Positions 47,958 to 59,833 of a stretch of DNA of 64,000 bases are shown here, piece by piece. The translations under genes were made by a program, and so were the position numbers. The stretch is from positions 104,200,399 through 104,264,398 of the forward strand of contig NC_134082.1 of the NCBI RefSeq assembly GCF_000715075.1, in the 5' to 3' direction. The DNA comes from Nicotiana tabacum. Lineage: Eukaryota; Streptophyta; Magnoliopsida; Solanales; Solanaceae. The notes beneath the pieces were generated by a model, which worked only from the letters and a program-made list of their open reading frames with translations, was not told the origin of the DNA and made no database searches. Position 1 is the first letter of the stretch. Every line of letters starts with the position of its first letter.

Positions 47958-48290
47958 GTGAGCGGTGCACTAGTACAGGTCCTACTAGATGGGGGCAGTA
48001 CACATAATTTTATCCAACCTCGTGTGGCAAAATTTTTGAATCTGGAAATTGAAGCCACCCCTACAAGTTTTGTTGTGGTGGGCAGTGGCCAAAGACTTCG
48101 ATGCGAGGGTATGGTTCGTAATGTGCCTTTGTCTATTCAGGGCTGTGATTTGAACCTGGAGTTCTTTGTCTTGTCCTTTCATGGCTCTGATTTGGTGTTA
48201 GGCATTTCGTGGCTTGCGATTTTAGGGCCCGTGATCAAAGACTATCGTGCACGCTATTTTGAATTTTCATTAGATGGAGTTCGATATAGT
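47958..48290 (+). pseudogene. element C aspartic protease
   Basis: Retropepsin-like domain. The active-site motif VLLDGGSTHNFI has GG where DSGS or DTGS is more usual, then VVVGSGQRLRCEG and the flap-side DLVLGISWLAILGPV. It is frameshifted relative to gag. The frame continues into the RT N-terminal part (to 48740). Confidence 0.82.
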
Positions 48291-49420
48291 TGGCATGGAG
48301 AAGCCTCTATTGATGTCCAGCCAGCACAACTTCAGAGTATTCGACGTTTAGCAGAAGTCAAGGGAATCTCGAGCTATTACCAGTTAGAACTGGTTCAGGA
48401 GAATGAGAGAGTGATACCTGTTTATCCAGAGGATCTAATGGCAGTGTTGCACCGATTTAAGGCTGTGTTTTGCAAGCCACATGGATTACCTCCATTGAGT
48501 CCCCAAGATCATGCCATTCACTTGCAACATCAGGCTGACCCAGTGAATGTTAAGCCTTATAGATATCCATACTTTCAGAAACAAGTCATGGAGCAATTGG
48601 TATCAGATATGCTGAAAGAAGGGGTTATCCAAGCCAGCACAAGTCCATTTTTCGTATCTGATCTTACTGGTAAAAAAGGACGGGACATGGCATTTATGTG
48701 TGGACTATCGGGCACTCAATGCCATCACAATGCGATATAGGTTTCCCATTCCCACGATAGACGAATTATTTGATGAACTTCATGGGGCCTGTTATTTTTC
48801 AAAATTGGATTTGCTATCTGGTTACCACCAGATTCGTGTTCGGCCAGAAGATGTAGCCAAGACTGCTTTTCAAACACACGAGGGTCGTTATGAATTTCTA
48901 GTCATGCCCTTTGGATTGTCAAATGCCCTGTCCACATTTCAGGCCACTATGAATTCCATATTTCGACCCTATCTTAGGCGTTTTGTCTTGGTTTTCTTCG
49001 ACTATATCTTGATATACAGCAGATCATGGGAGTTGCATCTAGAACATCTGGCCATTGTTCTTCAATTGCTCAAGGACCACCAGTTGGTCGCGAAGGAGTC
49101 GAAGTGTTTATTTGGCCAAAAGAAGATTGATTACTTGGGCCATGTGATATCAGCAGAAGGTTTATCAGTTGATCCAACAAAGATTCAGGCCATTTTGCAG
49201 TGGCCTAGACTGACAAATGTCAAGGAGGTTCGTAGTTTTCTAGGCCTCACCGGCTACTATCGTAGATTCATTCGTCATTATGCTGTTATTGCTGGACTAT
49301 TGACAGACTTACTATGCAAAGAGCCTTTTAAGTGGTCTGAACAAGCTCAACTGGCCTTTGATACTCTCAAGCAAGCCTTGGGATCCACTCTAGTTCTATC
49401 ATTACCTAATTTTTCCCTGG
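48290..49420 (+). pseudogene. element C reverse transcriptase with altered active site
   Basis: The frame 47958-48740 covers the RT entry (DHAIHLQHQADPVNVKPYRYP). The rest is in the frame starting at 48700: DYRALNAITMRYRFPIPTID, FSKLDLLSGYHQIRV, FLVMPFGLSNALSTFQ. A frameshift lies in 48655-48725. The catalytic motif reads FDYILIYS: the first Asp (49000-49002) is present, but the second is Tyr (TAT, 49003-49005), where family members have FDDILIYS. This should abolish polymerisation. Confidence 0.88.
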
Positions 49421-49872
49421 AGTTTCATGTCAAGATTGATGCCTCCGGATCTGGGATTGGGGTTGTGCTATCACAACAGGGGCATCCTATAGCATTTTAC
49501 AGTCAGAAATTATGTCCTAGAATGAGGCGTGCATCGACGTATCATAGAGAGATGTACGCAATTACTCAAGCGGTGGCCAAATGGAGGCAATATTTGCTGG
49601 GACGTCGGTTCATCATTTACACCGACTAACAAGCCTTGAAGAACTTGACTAACCAGGTCATTCAAACCCCAGAGCAGCAGCAATGGTTAAATAAATTGGT
49701 CGGCTATGATTTTAAAATAAGCCCGGGAAACATAACGTTGCAGCTGATGCCTTGTCACGTATCCCTGAAGCTTCATTTCTTGCAATCTCCGGATGACAGT
49801 TTGACATTATTACGGAATTACAAGCTACAAATCAGACCAATTTCAAGCTCTTGGACCTTCAAAATCAGGTGA
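49421..49872 (+). pseudogene. element C RNase H
   Basis: RNase H domain beginning VKIDASGSGIGVVLSQ and continuing PIAFYSQKL, YHREMYAITQAVAKWRQYL and FIIYTD. A TAA at 49627-49629 interrupts it in frame, and QALKNLTNQ follows, so Gln-to-stop is likely. Similarity continues through WLNKLVGYDFKISPG. Confidence 0.82.
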
Positions 49873-51232
49873 AATTAAGTAACAATACCACCACTGAATT
49901 CTCTGTTAGAGATGGGCTGCTACTGTTCAAGGGGCGTCTAGTCTTGCCTTCCGACTCTTCCTTAAGACTGAAATTGCTAGAAGAACTTCATTCTTCTCCT
50001 GTTGGAGGACATGCTGGGGTATCTCGCACGTTTCATCATCTTCCAATTTCTTTTGGAAGGGGATGCGAAGGGATGTTCAGAATTTTGTAGCCTCTTGCCA
50101 GGTGTGTCAGCAAATGAAAGACCTGCTTAAATACCCGGCAGGCTTGTTGCAACCTCTGCCGGTGTCGGACATGGTATTTGAAGAAATCACCGTGGATTTC
50201 ATTACGTGTCTGCCTAGTTCAAAGGGGAAAGCGACCATAATGACCGTGGTGGACCGACTGTCAAAATATGCACATTTTATAGCTTTACCATCCACATTTA
50301 CGACTCAAACTGTAGTTGTAGCTTTTGTTTCTGAGGTTATAAGGCTTCATGGGCATCCTAAGGTAATTGTAACAGATCGTGACCCAAGGTTTATGAACTA
50401 CTTTTGGAAAGAAATCCATCGACTCCAGGGGACAACTCTATCAATGAGCACCACATATCACCCCCAAACTGACGGGCAGTCCGAGGCATTAAACAGGTGT
50501 GTTGAGCAATATTTGCGTTGCTTTGTAGCTGATAGTCCTCATGAGTGGCTACCTCTTCTTCCATGGGCCGAGTGTTGGTACAACACGGCATACCAGACCT
50601 CCGCGGGGATGACCCCCTTTCAAGCACTTTATGGTCGTGAACCTCCCACTCTTGCACGGTATGCGCTGGGCAGCAGTTCGAATGATCTCATTGAACAGTT
50701 TATGTTACAAAGAGACGAGGTCATGGATATATTAAAGCACAATCTCACTAAAGCCCAGCAAAAGATGAAGGAATTTGCTGATAAAAAGTGCACTTTCGTG
50801 GAATTCACAGAGAGAGAATGGGTCTTTGTTAAGCTGAAGCCATACAGGCAACACTCCTTGCGCCTACAACGACACCAGAAGCTGGGGCGCCGTTACTTTA
50901 GACCGTATAAAATACTTAAGAGAATTGGGGAAGTGGCGTATAAGCTGGATTTGCCAGAAGAGGCCAGAATTCACCCGATTTTTCATGTTTCTATGTTGCA
51001 AAAATGTGTTGGCACACCCGAGAACCAAGTTACCCCGTTCCAGCTTAAGGAGATACCACAATCAAACCTTGAGGACAAGGTTTCATCTGAAGATGGGGGT
51101 ATTGTCATAACTGGGGGTGATGTTGGGCTGCACGAAGATAATGTATATGGGCTTGGGGGCTTGCCGAGAAGAAGCAAAAGGGGGAAGAGGCTCAGTCAAA
51201 GGTTGGTTGATTATGTTTTGGATGCTGGCTAA
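49851..51232 (+). pseudogene. element C integrase, apparently lacking its chromodomain
   Basis: The H2C2 zinc-binding part spans two frames: LEELHSSPVGGHAGVSRTFHHL in 49851-50090, then NFVASCQVCQQMKD in the frame from 50063. The catalytic core is intact from 50063: VDFITCLPSS, VTDRDPRFMNYFW and TDGQSEALNR hold the D, D and E residues. The C-terminal HPIFHVSMLQKCVG module follows. In Reina-type elements a chromodomain normally separates this from the NLEDKV tail. Here only about 12 residues intervene, so it seems deleted. The frame runs 130 bp into the 3' LTR and ends at TAA 51230-51232. Confidence 0.85.
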
Positions 51233-51506
51233 GAAAGAGCGTGGAAATCAAGGCAATATCAGGAGTTGGGGACCATAATTACTTAAATAGAGTAGTGCAG
51301 ACAGTGTAGTGGTAGGCAAAGTTTGTTAGAATCTTCTTCCCCCTATCTGTGGCTCTATTCCTCTCCTTTCTTTTCTTTCTGTTCTATCTTATTTTCTCTG
51401 CAATGTCTTTCAGTTTATTTACTATTTCCTTGTAATGAGTCTCCTTTGATCCAAAGAAATTCCATTCTCAGTTCTTGTTACAAATTGTGTTGAGAAGTTC
51501 ATGACA
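51103..51506 (+). repeat. element C 3' LTR (404 bp)
   Basis: Matches the 5' LTR and is followed by the GATAT target duplication at 51507-51511. Confidence 0.95.
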
Positions 51507-51511
51507 GATAT

Positions 51512-52590
51512 AAAAAAGATGGACAACATTTACAACGACAAAAGAATACGATACGATCACAATTTAACTTATAATCTTATACTGTTGTTTGTAATTCTAT
51601 AAAGTCATATTATAATTCTTTGCATATGCGGTGTCACAAATAACTTCTTTTTTTATCAATTTTATGAGTTTAACTCGAATTGCCATTGGGACAATTTAGG
51701 AAAAATTGGCAATTACATTTACTTCTCAATTGCTTGTGTAACTAACAAATAAATTAGATTAAAGAGTACATGTTTAAATACGGTGTATATGTTTGACATG
51801 TAGCGTAAAATTTCCTTTAATGAATAAAAGAGTTTCTAAAAGGAATATTTTTTCGTATACCCAGGTAAGCTTTGGTCTTTCAGCCCAAATCCACGAATAG
51901 TAAAAATACCTGCTATACTTATCCACATTAATTATGAGTTTTTACAAAAAGAACATGGAAAGTATTTTCTGTTTAAAAAATCTGTTTCAATATTCAACCC
52001 TATGAGGCACTTACCCCTCCCAAATACAAAAATAGAAAGGAAAAAAACACAAGAAATGATTTGTTCTGTTTAAACATTTTTTTCCGACTTGAAATGCGTT
52101 GTTAACCCATTTTTAGGGTTTTGTCTAGAACTCCAGACTTCTTTGTGGACCGGTCCAAAAGGCCAGACAAAAAAGGAATTTTTATTTTCCTATGCCATAT
52201 ATAAAACCTTATTACCCTCAATGTTTAAGGTTAGAGATAATTACATTTAGTATACTAAATTACCATTTATATACCATAATTTAAAATAGGGATATAATTA
52301 ATGGGGCATTTATATGAGGTATAATTATAGGACCGTATATTCCCACGTTTCTCTTTCTTTTCAGCTCAACCCCCCCTCCCCACGTTTTACCTTTACCCGT
52401 AACTCCCCCCCACGTTTTACCTTTACCCTTCACTCCCCCACGTTTAGCGTCTGTTTTCTTCTTTACAGAACAAAAGCTACCCACGTTCTTCATTATTCTC
52501 CATTTAAAAATCTACAGTATGTGATATCCCCTCTTTCGATTTGGGTATTTTAACACCAAAATCACCATAAAAACAAGTAAAATCTACACA
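51512..52590. other. AT-rich DNA between element C and the DUF1985-like fragment
   Basis: No gene recognised. Around 52375-52445 a C-rich segment repeats CCCCACGTTTTACCTTTACC-like units about three times. The part before 52640 could be an old promoter for the adjacent fragment, but no clear element was identified. Confidence 0.4.
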
Positions 52591-52642
52591 TGCAATGGAA
52601 CCTACTACTCACAGTTCATCTCCTAGATAAATCCGTGTCGAG

Positions 52643-53606
52643 ATGAGAATAAAACAAATGTACGATGTAGATGCTGGAGGAAGTGCTACACCAGGCGGCA
52701 AACAACTCAAAAGAAAGGGGAAAGAGGTATGTGTAGATGACGACTTTGCTGAAGATGTCCCTAAAATTCCCACAGTTAAAAAACCCAAGTTGTCTCCTGC
52801 TTCCTCAAAACAAAAACGAAGAAACAGTCCAAAAAACTCCCAAAATTGGTTCAGAAATTTTTTTGGTGAAGGTAAACATTTATTATTTTTGTTTCCAGTT
52901 TTTTAGTTTTGTTTTGGATGTAAAAATCTCTGTTTTAAGTGTTTTGGTAAATTGTAGATTAGTTGTCTTAATTTTGTAGATTATTTGTAGTTGTGATTTT
53001 CTACAGTTTATAATTGTAGTTATTTTGTAGTTATATTGTCGTTAACTTTTAAATTTTGAAACAGAGCTGTAGTTACTTTTTTCTTCCTGCATTTTTGTAG
53101 ATAATGTTTATATCTGTAGATGTCTTGTAGAGTTTTGTAGTTATATGTGTGGGTAGGCTGTATATTTTTGAAGCAGATTTGTATGTATTTTTTCTTCCTG
53201 ATTTGTTTTTAGCTATTTGTGTAGTGATTGTGTAGTTATATGTAGATAATATGTAGATTATTTTTATGCAGTTTACTAATGTGAAATAATTTATCATTTT
53301 GTGCAGAATGGATATTATTTTGCCCCACATAATGTGGATTATGGGGTGCTTAGATTTCACACTTTGTGTTATCCTAGCATTCCTAGCAAGATAAAAGAGT
53401 TATTGTCTCCAAATGCTTTAAAGCTTTTTAAAAACACTTGTTTTGGTTACTTACTGTCTCTCCCTTCCATTTGCATGCAAAATCAAGCTATTCATCTTCT
53501 GATGAAGTATGAACTGTCTAAGTCTAATGAATCATTTTTTTTAGTCCACTTGAAGGGGGGAAATTTTCTTTTTATTGCAAATCCTGTAATTTTTGTAACT
53601 GTCTAA
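52643..53606 (+). pseudogene. gene fragment resembling DUF1985 / Mutator-associated ORFs
   Basis: Two plausible exon-like pieces. 52643-52875 encodes a basic, Lys/Pro-rich leader (KRKGKEVCVDDDFAED, KKPKLSPASSKQKRRNSP) that looks like a nuclear-localisation-type tail, ending near a GT donor at 52871. 53308-53606 follows a TTGTGCAG acceptor and reads NGYYFAPHNVDYGVLRFH, IKELLSPNALKLFKNTCFGY, then an LVHLKGGNFLFI-like end. The second piece weakly recalls DUF1985 proteins carried by Mutator-like elements. The phases of the best donor and acceptor do not join, and the protein stops early, so I treat it as a remnant. The interval between is T-rich with repeated TTGTAGTTATATGTAG. Confidence 0.4.
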
Positions 53607-53622
53607 AAGTGGTATTATTCAT

Positions 53623-55623
53623 TGTAAGCACGTAATTTTTGACCCGCGCAAATTTTAAAGTTAGTTTTAGTATTTTAATATTTTTAAAATATTTACTTGA
53701 CTTTATTTTAATATAATTTTAATCTTTTTACTTTTAGTCCTAAGACATAAAAAAACATAAAATAATTTTATTTATCGTGTTTATCGCTTTTCTATATTTT
53801 TATCTTTAGCTTAAGATCAATTCGTATATTTTTATTCATGGTATCTTAATTTTATCATGACTTTAGCCTATTTTCTTTACCTTTTACTTTATTGTTATAA
53901 TATTTAAAAATACAAAAAAGTAGTTTCATTTTAAAATTATGTTTATTTACTTAACTAAGTTTAATTAATATTTTGATAGGATTTTTGAGCTTGTCTTTGT
54001 CCAATAAGAAAATTCGTAGGCCCAAAGGTGTGGGTCCATTTCTTTAACTTAAACCAATTATTCTTAGCCCATTCTTCCCAACCCATTAGCCCATTTATGT
54101 GCAAGATTTAATCCTAGCCATCTATTTCCTTCTAATCCAATGGCCATCATCCCTTCCCACCTTCATATAAAATACCCAATTATAGAAATCCTAACCCAAG
54201 TTTTTCAATTCCTAGTCTTGAACTAGACAAGAGACAGCCGCCTCCATCCCATCCTTGAAACACCATCAGCTGCCAATCACCTTCTCCACAGCTGATAGTC
54301 GCGACACACACATACACGCGAACAGTAAGAAGAAGAGGAACGATTTGCTCCATAGAAATCAATCCCCAAATACTCTTACCCTCTTCATTAATTTTTCACT
54401 AAATTACATCTCCATTAGCCAAAATCACACTATGTAGACCACTTGCAATCACTGTTCTTTCCCCGGAAAATTCCATTAATGCTGCTCACAAACCTTTTTT
54501 TTTTTCAAAAGCACTAATTAACACCCACAAAACAAGTCATTTATTTCTTGAGTTAGAGTTTAGCAGACGTCTTATTCGAGGTTGCCGTCCGGATTTCGGT
54601 CGCTGGCTCTGTTTGTAATTCGAAGTTGCCGAACGAAGTTTTTGGTCGCGTGTCCAATTGCTCGTTCAAAGATTTGCTGATGATTCATTGTTGGGTGTTC
54701 TTTTGTTAATCCAGAATTGAAAGATTTCGACAGTAAGGTCCATTTCTCATCCTACTTGCATTTTGAGCGTGAATAGGATTCCGTTTCAAGCATGCTATTG
54801 TCTTTCCCTTAATCTTCATGTTTATGTGCTTATATCATTGCTATTGCAAATTAATATGTTGAAAACAGATATTTGGTGTAAAATGTTGAAATTGGATAAA
54901 GTGGGTCGTGGGATGTTGCGTTAAAACGAAGCAAAATTAGAATTGTAATATTTATCGCTTTTATTACTTGTCTATCGCTAGGAGCATGTTTTAGGCCGAC
55001 CACACTTGGGTAAGCAAGCCTTAGAATTTTGGTTAGTTTTGAGGCGATAGGTCGTTCCCCTAGTTAAATTTATCCAGGGAATGCCCCGAAGGATTTGTAT
55101 ATATATTTTTGTGTTCTTTTATCAGGGGTATGCTCCTAAGTGATGTAATTGAAGGCCGTGACGGACATGGTAGAGCGAACATAGTATAGGCTATTATTAT
55201 TTTCTTGTTTTGTTTAATCTTGGTGGGGACGACCTCGAGCTTCTTGTGTGTTTATTTTTCTTTTTTCTGTGTTTTTCGCCTCAATTCGAATATTTTAAAA
55301 GCCAACTTGATCGAGTATGCAACCGTACTAGTTACGGGACTTGGGGAGTGCCTAACACCTTCTCCCCGAGTCAAATGAACCCCCTTACCCGAATCTCTGG
55401 TGTAGACTTAGTTTTGGAGTCTCGAGTGTTTTGAAAGGAAAAATTATTTTTAGAATAAAACGGTGACCTGACACACCGATATCAAATGTTAGGTGGCGAC
55501 TCTGAGTTAATCCTTTTGAACACAAAGTTTTGTCACTTTTTTTAATTAAAAATCCTTTTGAGCTTTACAAATTTCTTTTATTTTTAAGAGGGTTAGTGAG
55601 TTTGTTAAAAAGGGGGTGTGACA
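53623..55623 (+). repeat. element D 5' LTR (2001 bp)
   Basis: Shares with element B's LTR the TGTAAGCACG start, the GTGTGACA end and about 150 bp of related sequence near the 3' side. That includes a stem-loop at 55349-55370 with stems CTTGGGGAG and CTCCCCGAG, and the PBS-like 11-mer TGGCGACTCTG at 55494-55504. The rest is unrelated to B by eye. The window lacks the partner LTR, so the limits rest on the termini plus the adjacent PBS. Confidence 0.85.
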
Positions 55624-55627
55624 TCTC

Positions 55628-55645
55628 TGGCGACTCTGCTGGGGA
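55628..55645 (+). other. element D primer binding site
   Basis: TGGCGACTCTGCTGGGGA, 4 bases after the LTR end, identical to that of element B. Confidence 0.87.
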
Positions 55646-57146
55646 CTTACGGGTTCGAGCTAGTACTTGATTTTGTTGGCTTTTAGAATATTTGGTTGAG
55701 GTTTTTATGTTTTTTCATTAGCTTTACTTAATTTTTATTATGTTTTTATATTTTGTTATTTGCTAGTTGTTTATGTGTTTACAGTTTTTGCTTTATGTGT
55801 TTACTGCTTTATAACTGTCATCATATGCATTACCCGGTCAATTCTTTCTGCAACAAGTCTCGGAGTACGCGTCGCGTACACGAACTCTTCGTTGAGTCAC
55901 CCTTATTTTAGGAGGGGGGGCCGTCGGACGTATGGAGTGGGTGGAAAGCTTGAGCAGCCACCATCGACCATACGCTCCCCCGAATTGCCTTGTTAGTGAA
56001 CCCCAAATTTAGGTCAGCCTTTAGGTCATTTTTATTTGCATCATGTCATTTAGACCTAGTAGGGCTCGGTCCCAGGTACCGTGTCCCTTTGTAGGAAGCC
56101 TGTCCAAATTTTGTCAAAATGGGCCCGTGACCCAAAATGACATTTAATCATCCTATGTGCTAAATGTTGCATCTGTGAGGGTAAAAGGGTCATTTGGCGG
56201 ACCGATGCTTGGGAAAGAAGGGTGAAAATGAAGAAAGTAGGGCCCACTCACATTTTTTTCATAGTTTTCCAAAAATTCAAGAAAAAGAAAATCCAAAAAG
56301 ATTTTACATTTTCCATCATTTCCCCAAAAATTCAAAAAAAAGAGAAAAAGAAAAAAATAAATATTTTTCAATTTTCATCAAAAATACAAAAAAATGGTTT
56401 TTCCAAATTAGTTGTTTTTTTTAAAGGCTTCCTCCCATGTTTAATCTTCCCGAACTATGCGAACCTGATTCTCATCTTCCGGGGCGGGATACGTAGGCAA
56501 CCCACATAGGGTACGGTCTTCCTAGTAGGTCCTAGGTTCTTGGCTTCCGGGGTCGTAGCCGAATCTTGCATGTATAGCCATCTTTTGGCCACATTGGCCG
56601 TTTTTGCAAAAATAGAAGTGTTTTCTCAAAGTAGTTTGTTATCTCTTGTCTTAGGATCTTGAGTCTACAATAAAGTGTCCTCTTAATTCTAAGATTCATT
56701 CCTGACAAATTTGCATGTCTAGCCACTTTTGGCCACATCAACCATTCTTGCAAAATAGGATTATTTTCGCAAGAGTGGTTCAATTACCCATGTCTTAGGA
56801 TCTTGAGTTTATAACTCAGTGTCATATCACTTTAAGGTCCATCCATGTTGTGTTTGCGTCCCTAGCCACATTTGGCCACATCGGCCATTTTTGCAAAACA
56901 TGGGTCTAGTTCCGTAAAGTAATTTTTAAGACCATGATTGTCGGGATATTAGAATCATGTAAGCTTTAAATGGAGTATTTCTCATGCATTAGGGGTCAAC
57001 TTTGTCAAGTTTGCGCTAATAGCCACTTTCAGCCACTTAGTCCATTTTGCAAATATAGCCAAGTTGTGTCCTGCATTTGTCGACTAGGAAATGTGGTGGG
57101 GTCACGTAGAGTTCCAAGTCGCTAACCATGTTGGCTTCATTCAGGT
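55646..57146 (+). other. element D leader with degenerate repeats
   Basis: Non-coding region between the PBS and ORF1. One ACGTAGGCAA module lies at 56443-56520. From about 56560 to 57060 four degenerate units of roughly 120-160 bp recur, each with TAGCCACTTTTGGCCACATC-like sequence followed by a TTTTTGCAAA run. An A-rich segment at 56270-56400 gives shadow reading frames only. Confidence 0.7.
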
Positions 57147-58514
57147 ATGGACCCGCTGATTCGATCCAAAGTGTTGATGGTAGTAAAGATTCCTAAGAAG
57201 TTGATCAAGTGGTGGAAAATGTTTTCATTGTTAGAGCAGCATGAGTTAATGCAGAAATTGGGCACCCTAACTTCCCTTCTTGATATTACACCCCGCCCAG
57301 ACTTAGTGGAGGCGATGCTGACTTATTAGGATCGGCAAAATTTGATTTTCAGATTTGGAGAGTGTGAGATGACTCCTACCTTGGCGGAAATGTCTGGTCT
57401 CACTCGTTTAAGCTATATAGGCAAGGACATGATACTTCCCCGAGACCACTTTAGGACAAGATTCCTCAGCGACCTGGGCCTGAAGGATAATAAGCATTTA
57501 AAATGTTTCGAGCAGTCCTGGATATCCTTGGATTATTTGTTTGCTAGATTTGGACCACAAGATAGTTTTGACGTCTTTTGGGATGAGTTCTGCAAAACCA
57601 AGGCAAAGTGGCAAAGACATCGCCTCGAAGCTTTCCGCCTTGCTTTGTTAGGATTATTGGTTTTTCCATTAGATGAGAGGCACATTAGCACCCGTCTACA
57701 GTCAGTGGTAATGGCACTATTTCATGAGAAGCAACACAAAACCGTTACCATTGTGCCGATGATCTTAGCAGAGTTGTACCGAGCCCTGAGTGAGGTTAGG
57801 AGAGGTGTCAGATATTTTGAGGGAAGTAACCTTTTGCTACAGCTGTGGATGATGGAGCATTTGCACACCGCTTCCTTACTTTGTCCCATCGACCGTGCCT
57901 TGATGGATCGGGTGGTATGCATCGAACGTAGGATGAAATCTCTTTAGTTTACGTACCCAGTAGGCGTCACGACTTAGATTGAGTTCCTTGGTTTGAGGAC
58001 AAATGAGAATGTTTTGTGGGCTTACCTTTGGCTACCTTTGGATGATATCTTGGTAGGGTGCCTCATGCAGCCTTTCCTGATGCAAATAGGACTCAAGTGT
58101 GTCAGGCCGTACACTCCTGTTAGGGTAATGCGGCAATTGGGCAGAATACAAGAGGAGCCTCCAACTTTGAATCTTCGGAGGCACATCATAAATTTTAGCA
58201 AAAAGGCGGCTGATGAAATCAAGTATGTGTAATACTGGGACAACGCAAAGAGGATGAAGAAAAATACATTGGTAGAGGACATTGGCAGGTCCGAGTGTAC
58301 TCAGGAGTACTTGATTTGGTTACAGTCCGTCCCTCCAGGGGTCAGCACCCCATTGCCAGCACAACTTAGGGGTCAGGCAGTTCGGACAGATGATTTCGAG
58401 GAGGCATCGGACCGAGATCCCTGGGATAATCTTGAGTTGATAAAGTCTCAGTTAGCGGGATTGGCAGCAAACATGGAGCAGCATGGCCAATATTTGTTTA
58501 GGGTCGGCCTTTAG
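57147..58514 (+). pseudogene. element D ORF1 (extra ORF upstream of gag)
   Basis: A single frame from ATG 57147 to TAG 58512, interrupted in frame by TAG 57327, TAG 57945 and TAA 58230 plus short losses between. It encodes about 450 residues, largely helical and rich in Leu/Arg: FRFGECEMTPTLAEMSGLTR, SWISLDYLFARFGPQDSFD, LEAFRLALLGLLVFPLDE, and a C-terminal LIKSQLAGLAANMEQHGQYL coiled-coil-like end. The position and the PTLAEMSGL block match the ORF1 of Ogre elements, which resembles plant mobile domain/DUF7745-type proteins (from memory). Its biochemical role is unknown. Confidence 0.75.
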
Positions 58515-58559
58515 GATGCGGGGGCACACGCTAGGGCCTTTATTCCCAGCATCGGTGTT

Positions 58560-59833
58560 TCTTTACGAGGCCTGTTACAGAGTTTGAGCATGACGGACAT
58601 GGGGATCCTGTAGCTCATCTGAGAGGTTATTGTAGTAAAATGAGAGGCGCCAGGGGAAAAGATGAATTACTGATGACATACTTCAGCCAAAGTCTGAGTG
58701 GGGCAGCTTTGGAATGGTACACCCGCCAGGATACCAGCAGGTGGTACACCTGGGACGATATGGCTCAGGCCTTTGCCCGGCACTTTCAGTACAGTATAGA
58801 CATTGTTCCAGACCGCCTATCTCTGACCAAGGTGGAAAAGAAACCTAGTGAAAGATTTAGAGAATATGGGTTCCGATGGAGGGAGCAAGTTGCACGAGTC
58901 AATCCTCCGATGGAAGAGGACGAGATGGTTAAATACTTTCTTTAAGCCCTAGAGCCCACTTACTATGGCCACTTGATCTCAGCCATTGGTAAGTCTTTCA
59001 ATGATGTGGTGAAGATGGGAGAAATGGTGGAAGATGGGCTCAAGTCAAGTAAGATCATGAGCTATTCTGCTATAAAAGCAACCACCCAAGCAATCCAGAG
59101 TGGTACCGGAAGTTTGCTAGGCAAGAAGAAGAAGGAAGATGTTGCTATGTTTGTCTCCGGATCATGGCATGGCCAGAGGGGTTCACCTCATCAGTACATC
59201 CATCCTCGACCCCAACCCCAAGCCTACGCCCAAGCTCCATATAATCCACCCCAACATTACTTTTCCCCGCAAAACCCCCAATACTCAGCCAGGCCATCCC
59301 AATACCTTGTTCACCACGCACAATCATATGCTCAACCCCCTCCTTACCCGCAATGGCGTGCTCCAGCTCCGCAGAATATCTACCCAGCTCCACAAAATAC
59401 CTATCCACCCCCACAACCCTATCAAAACCCCACTGGTTCGAATTTTCGATTAAGGCCAGAGTATAGGAGAAAGAGGCAGCAACGGAAACAAACTTTTACC
59501 CCGCTAGGAGAGTCCTATGCTAGTCTATTTCAAAGGTTAAGGCAGTTGGACGTCTTGAGGCTGATTGAGTCAAAGATACCGAATCCCCCTCCAAAGAACC
59601 TCGACTACTCCCTAAGATGCGCCTATTGTTCTGGTGCTCCAGGGCATGACATAGAGAAGTGTTGGCATTTGAAACGGGCAATCCAGGAGCTCATTGATAC
59701 AAACCAAATTGTAGTCCAAAGCCCAGATGCACCAAACATCAACCAAAACCCTTTGCCAGCCCATGCAGAGATGCACATGATTGAAATAGTTCACAAGGAT
59801 GGGGAGCCCAAAAATCTTCTAAGTCCGTCATGA
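58560..59833 (+). pseudogene. element D gag
   Basis: Gag core in 58640-58945 (LMTYFSQSLSGAALEWYTRQ, MAQAFARHFQYSIDIVPDR), one in-frame TAA at 58943 where Gln is expected, then 58973-59833 in the same frame. The middle (about 59180-59430) is a long Pro/Gln/Tyr-rich linker. The zinc knuckle CAYCSGAPGHDIEKC lies at about 59620-59665. It ends at TGA 59831-59833, overlapping ATG 59830 of the next frame (ATGA). Confidence 0.85.

Larger units (their letters stand above)
46407..51506 (+). mobile_element. element C: Reina-like chromovirus (Ty3/gypsy), 5.1 kb, TSD GATAT
   Basis: LTRs 46407-46808 and 51103-51506 start TGTCAT and end ATGACA. A perfect GATAT target duplication lies at 46402-46406 and 51507-51511. 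The PBS region TTGGTGCTTTCATTGATCC follows the 5' LTR. The order gag, protease, RT, RNase H, integrase is that of Ty3/gypsy. The short length and the pol sequence (LLDGGSTHNFI, TYHPQTDGQSEALNR, HPIFHVSMLQKCVG) fit the Reina lineage. By eye the LTRs differ at about 20 of 400 positions. Several frameshifts, stops and an altered RT active site make it non-autonomous. Confidence 0.93.

Noticed and set aside
59139..59453. Overlapping 104-codon (+) and 89-codon (-) ORFs
   Set aside because: Shadows of the Pro/Gln/Tyr-rich gag linker of element D in other frames.
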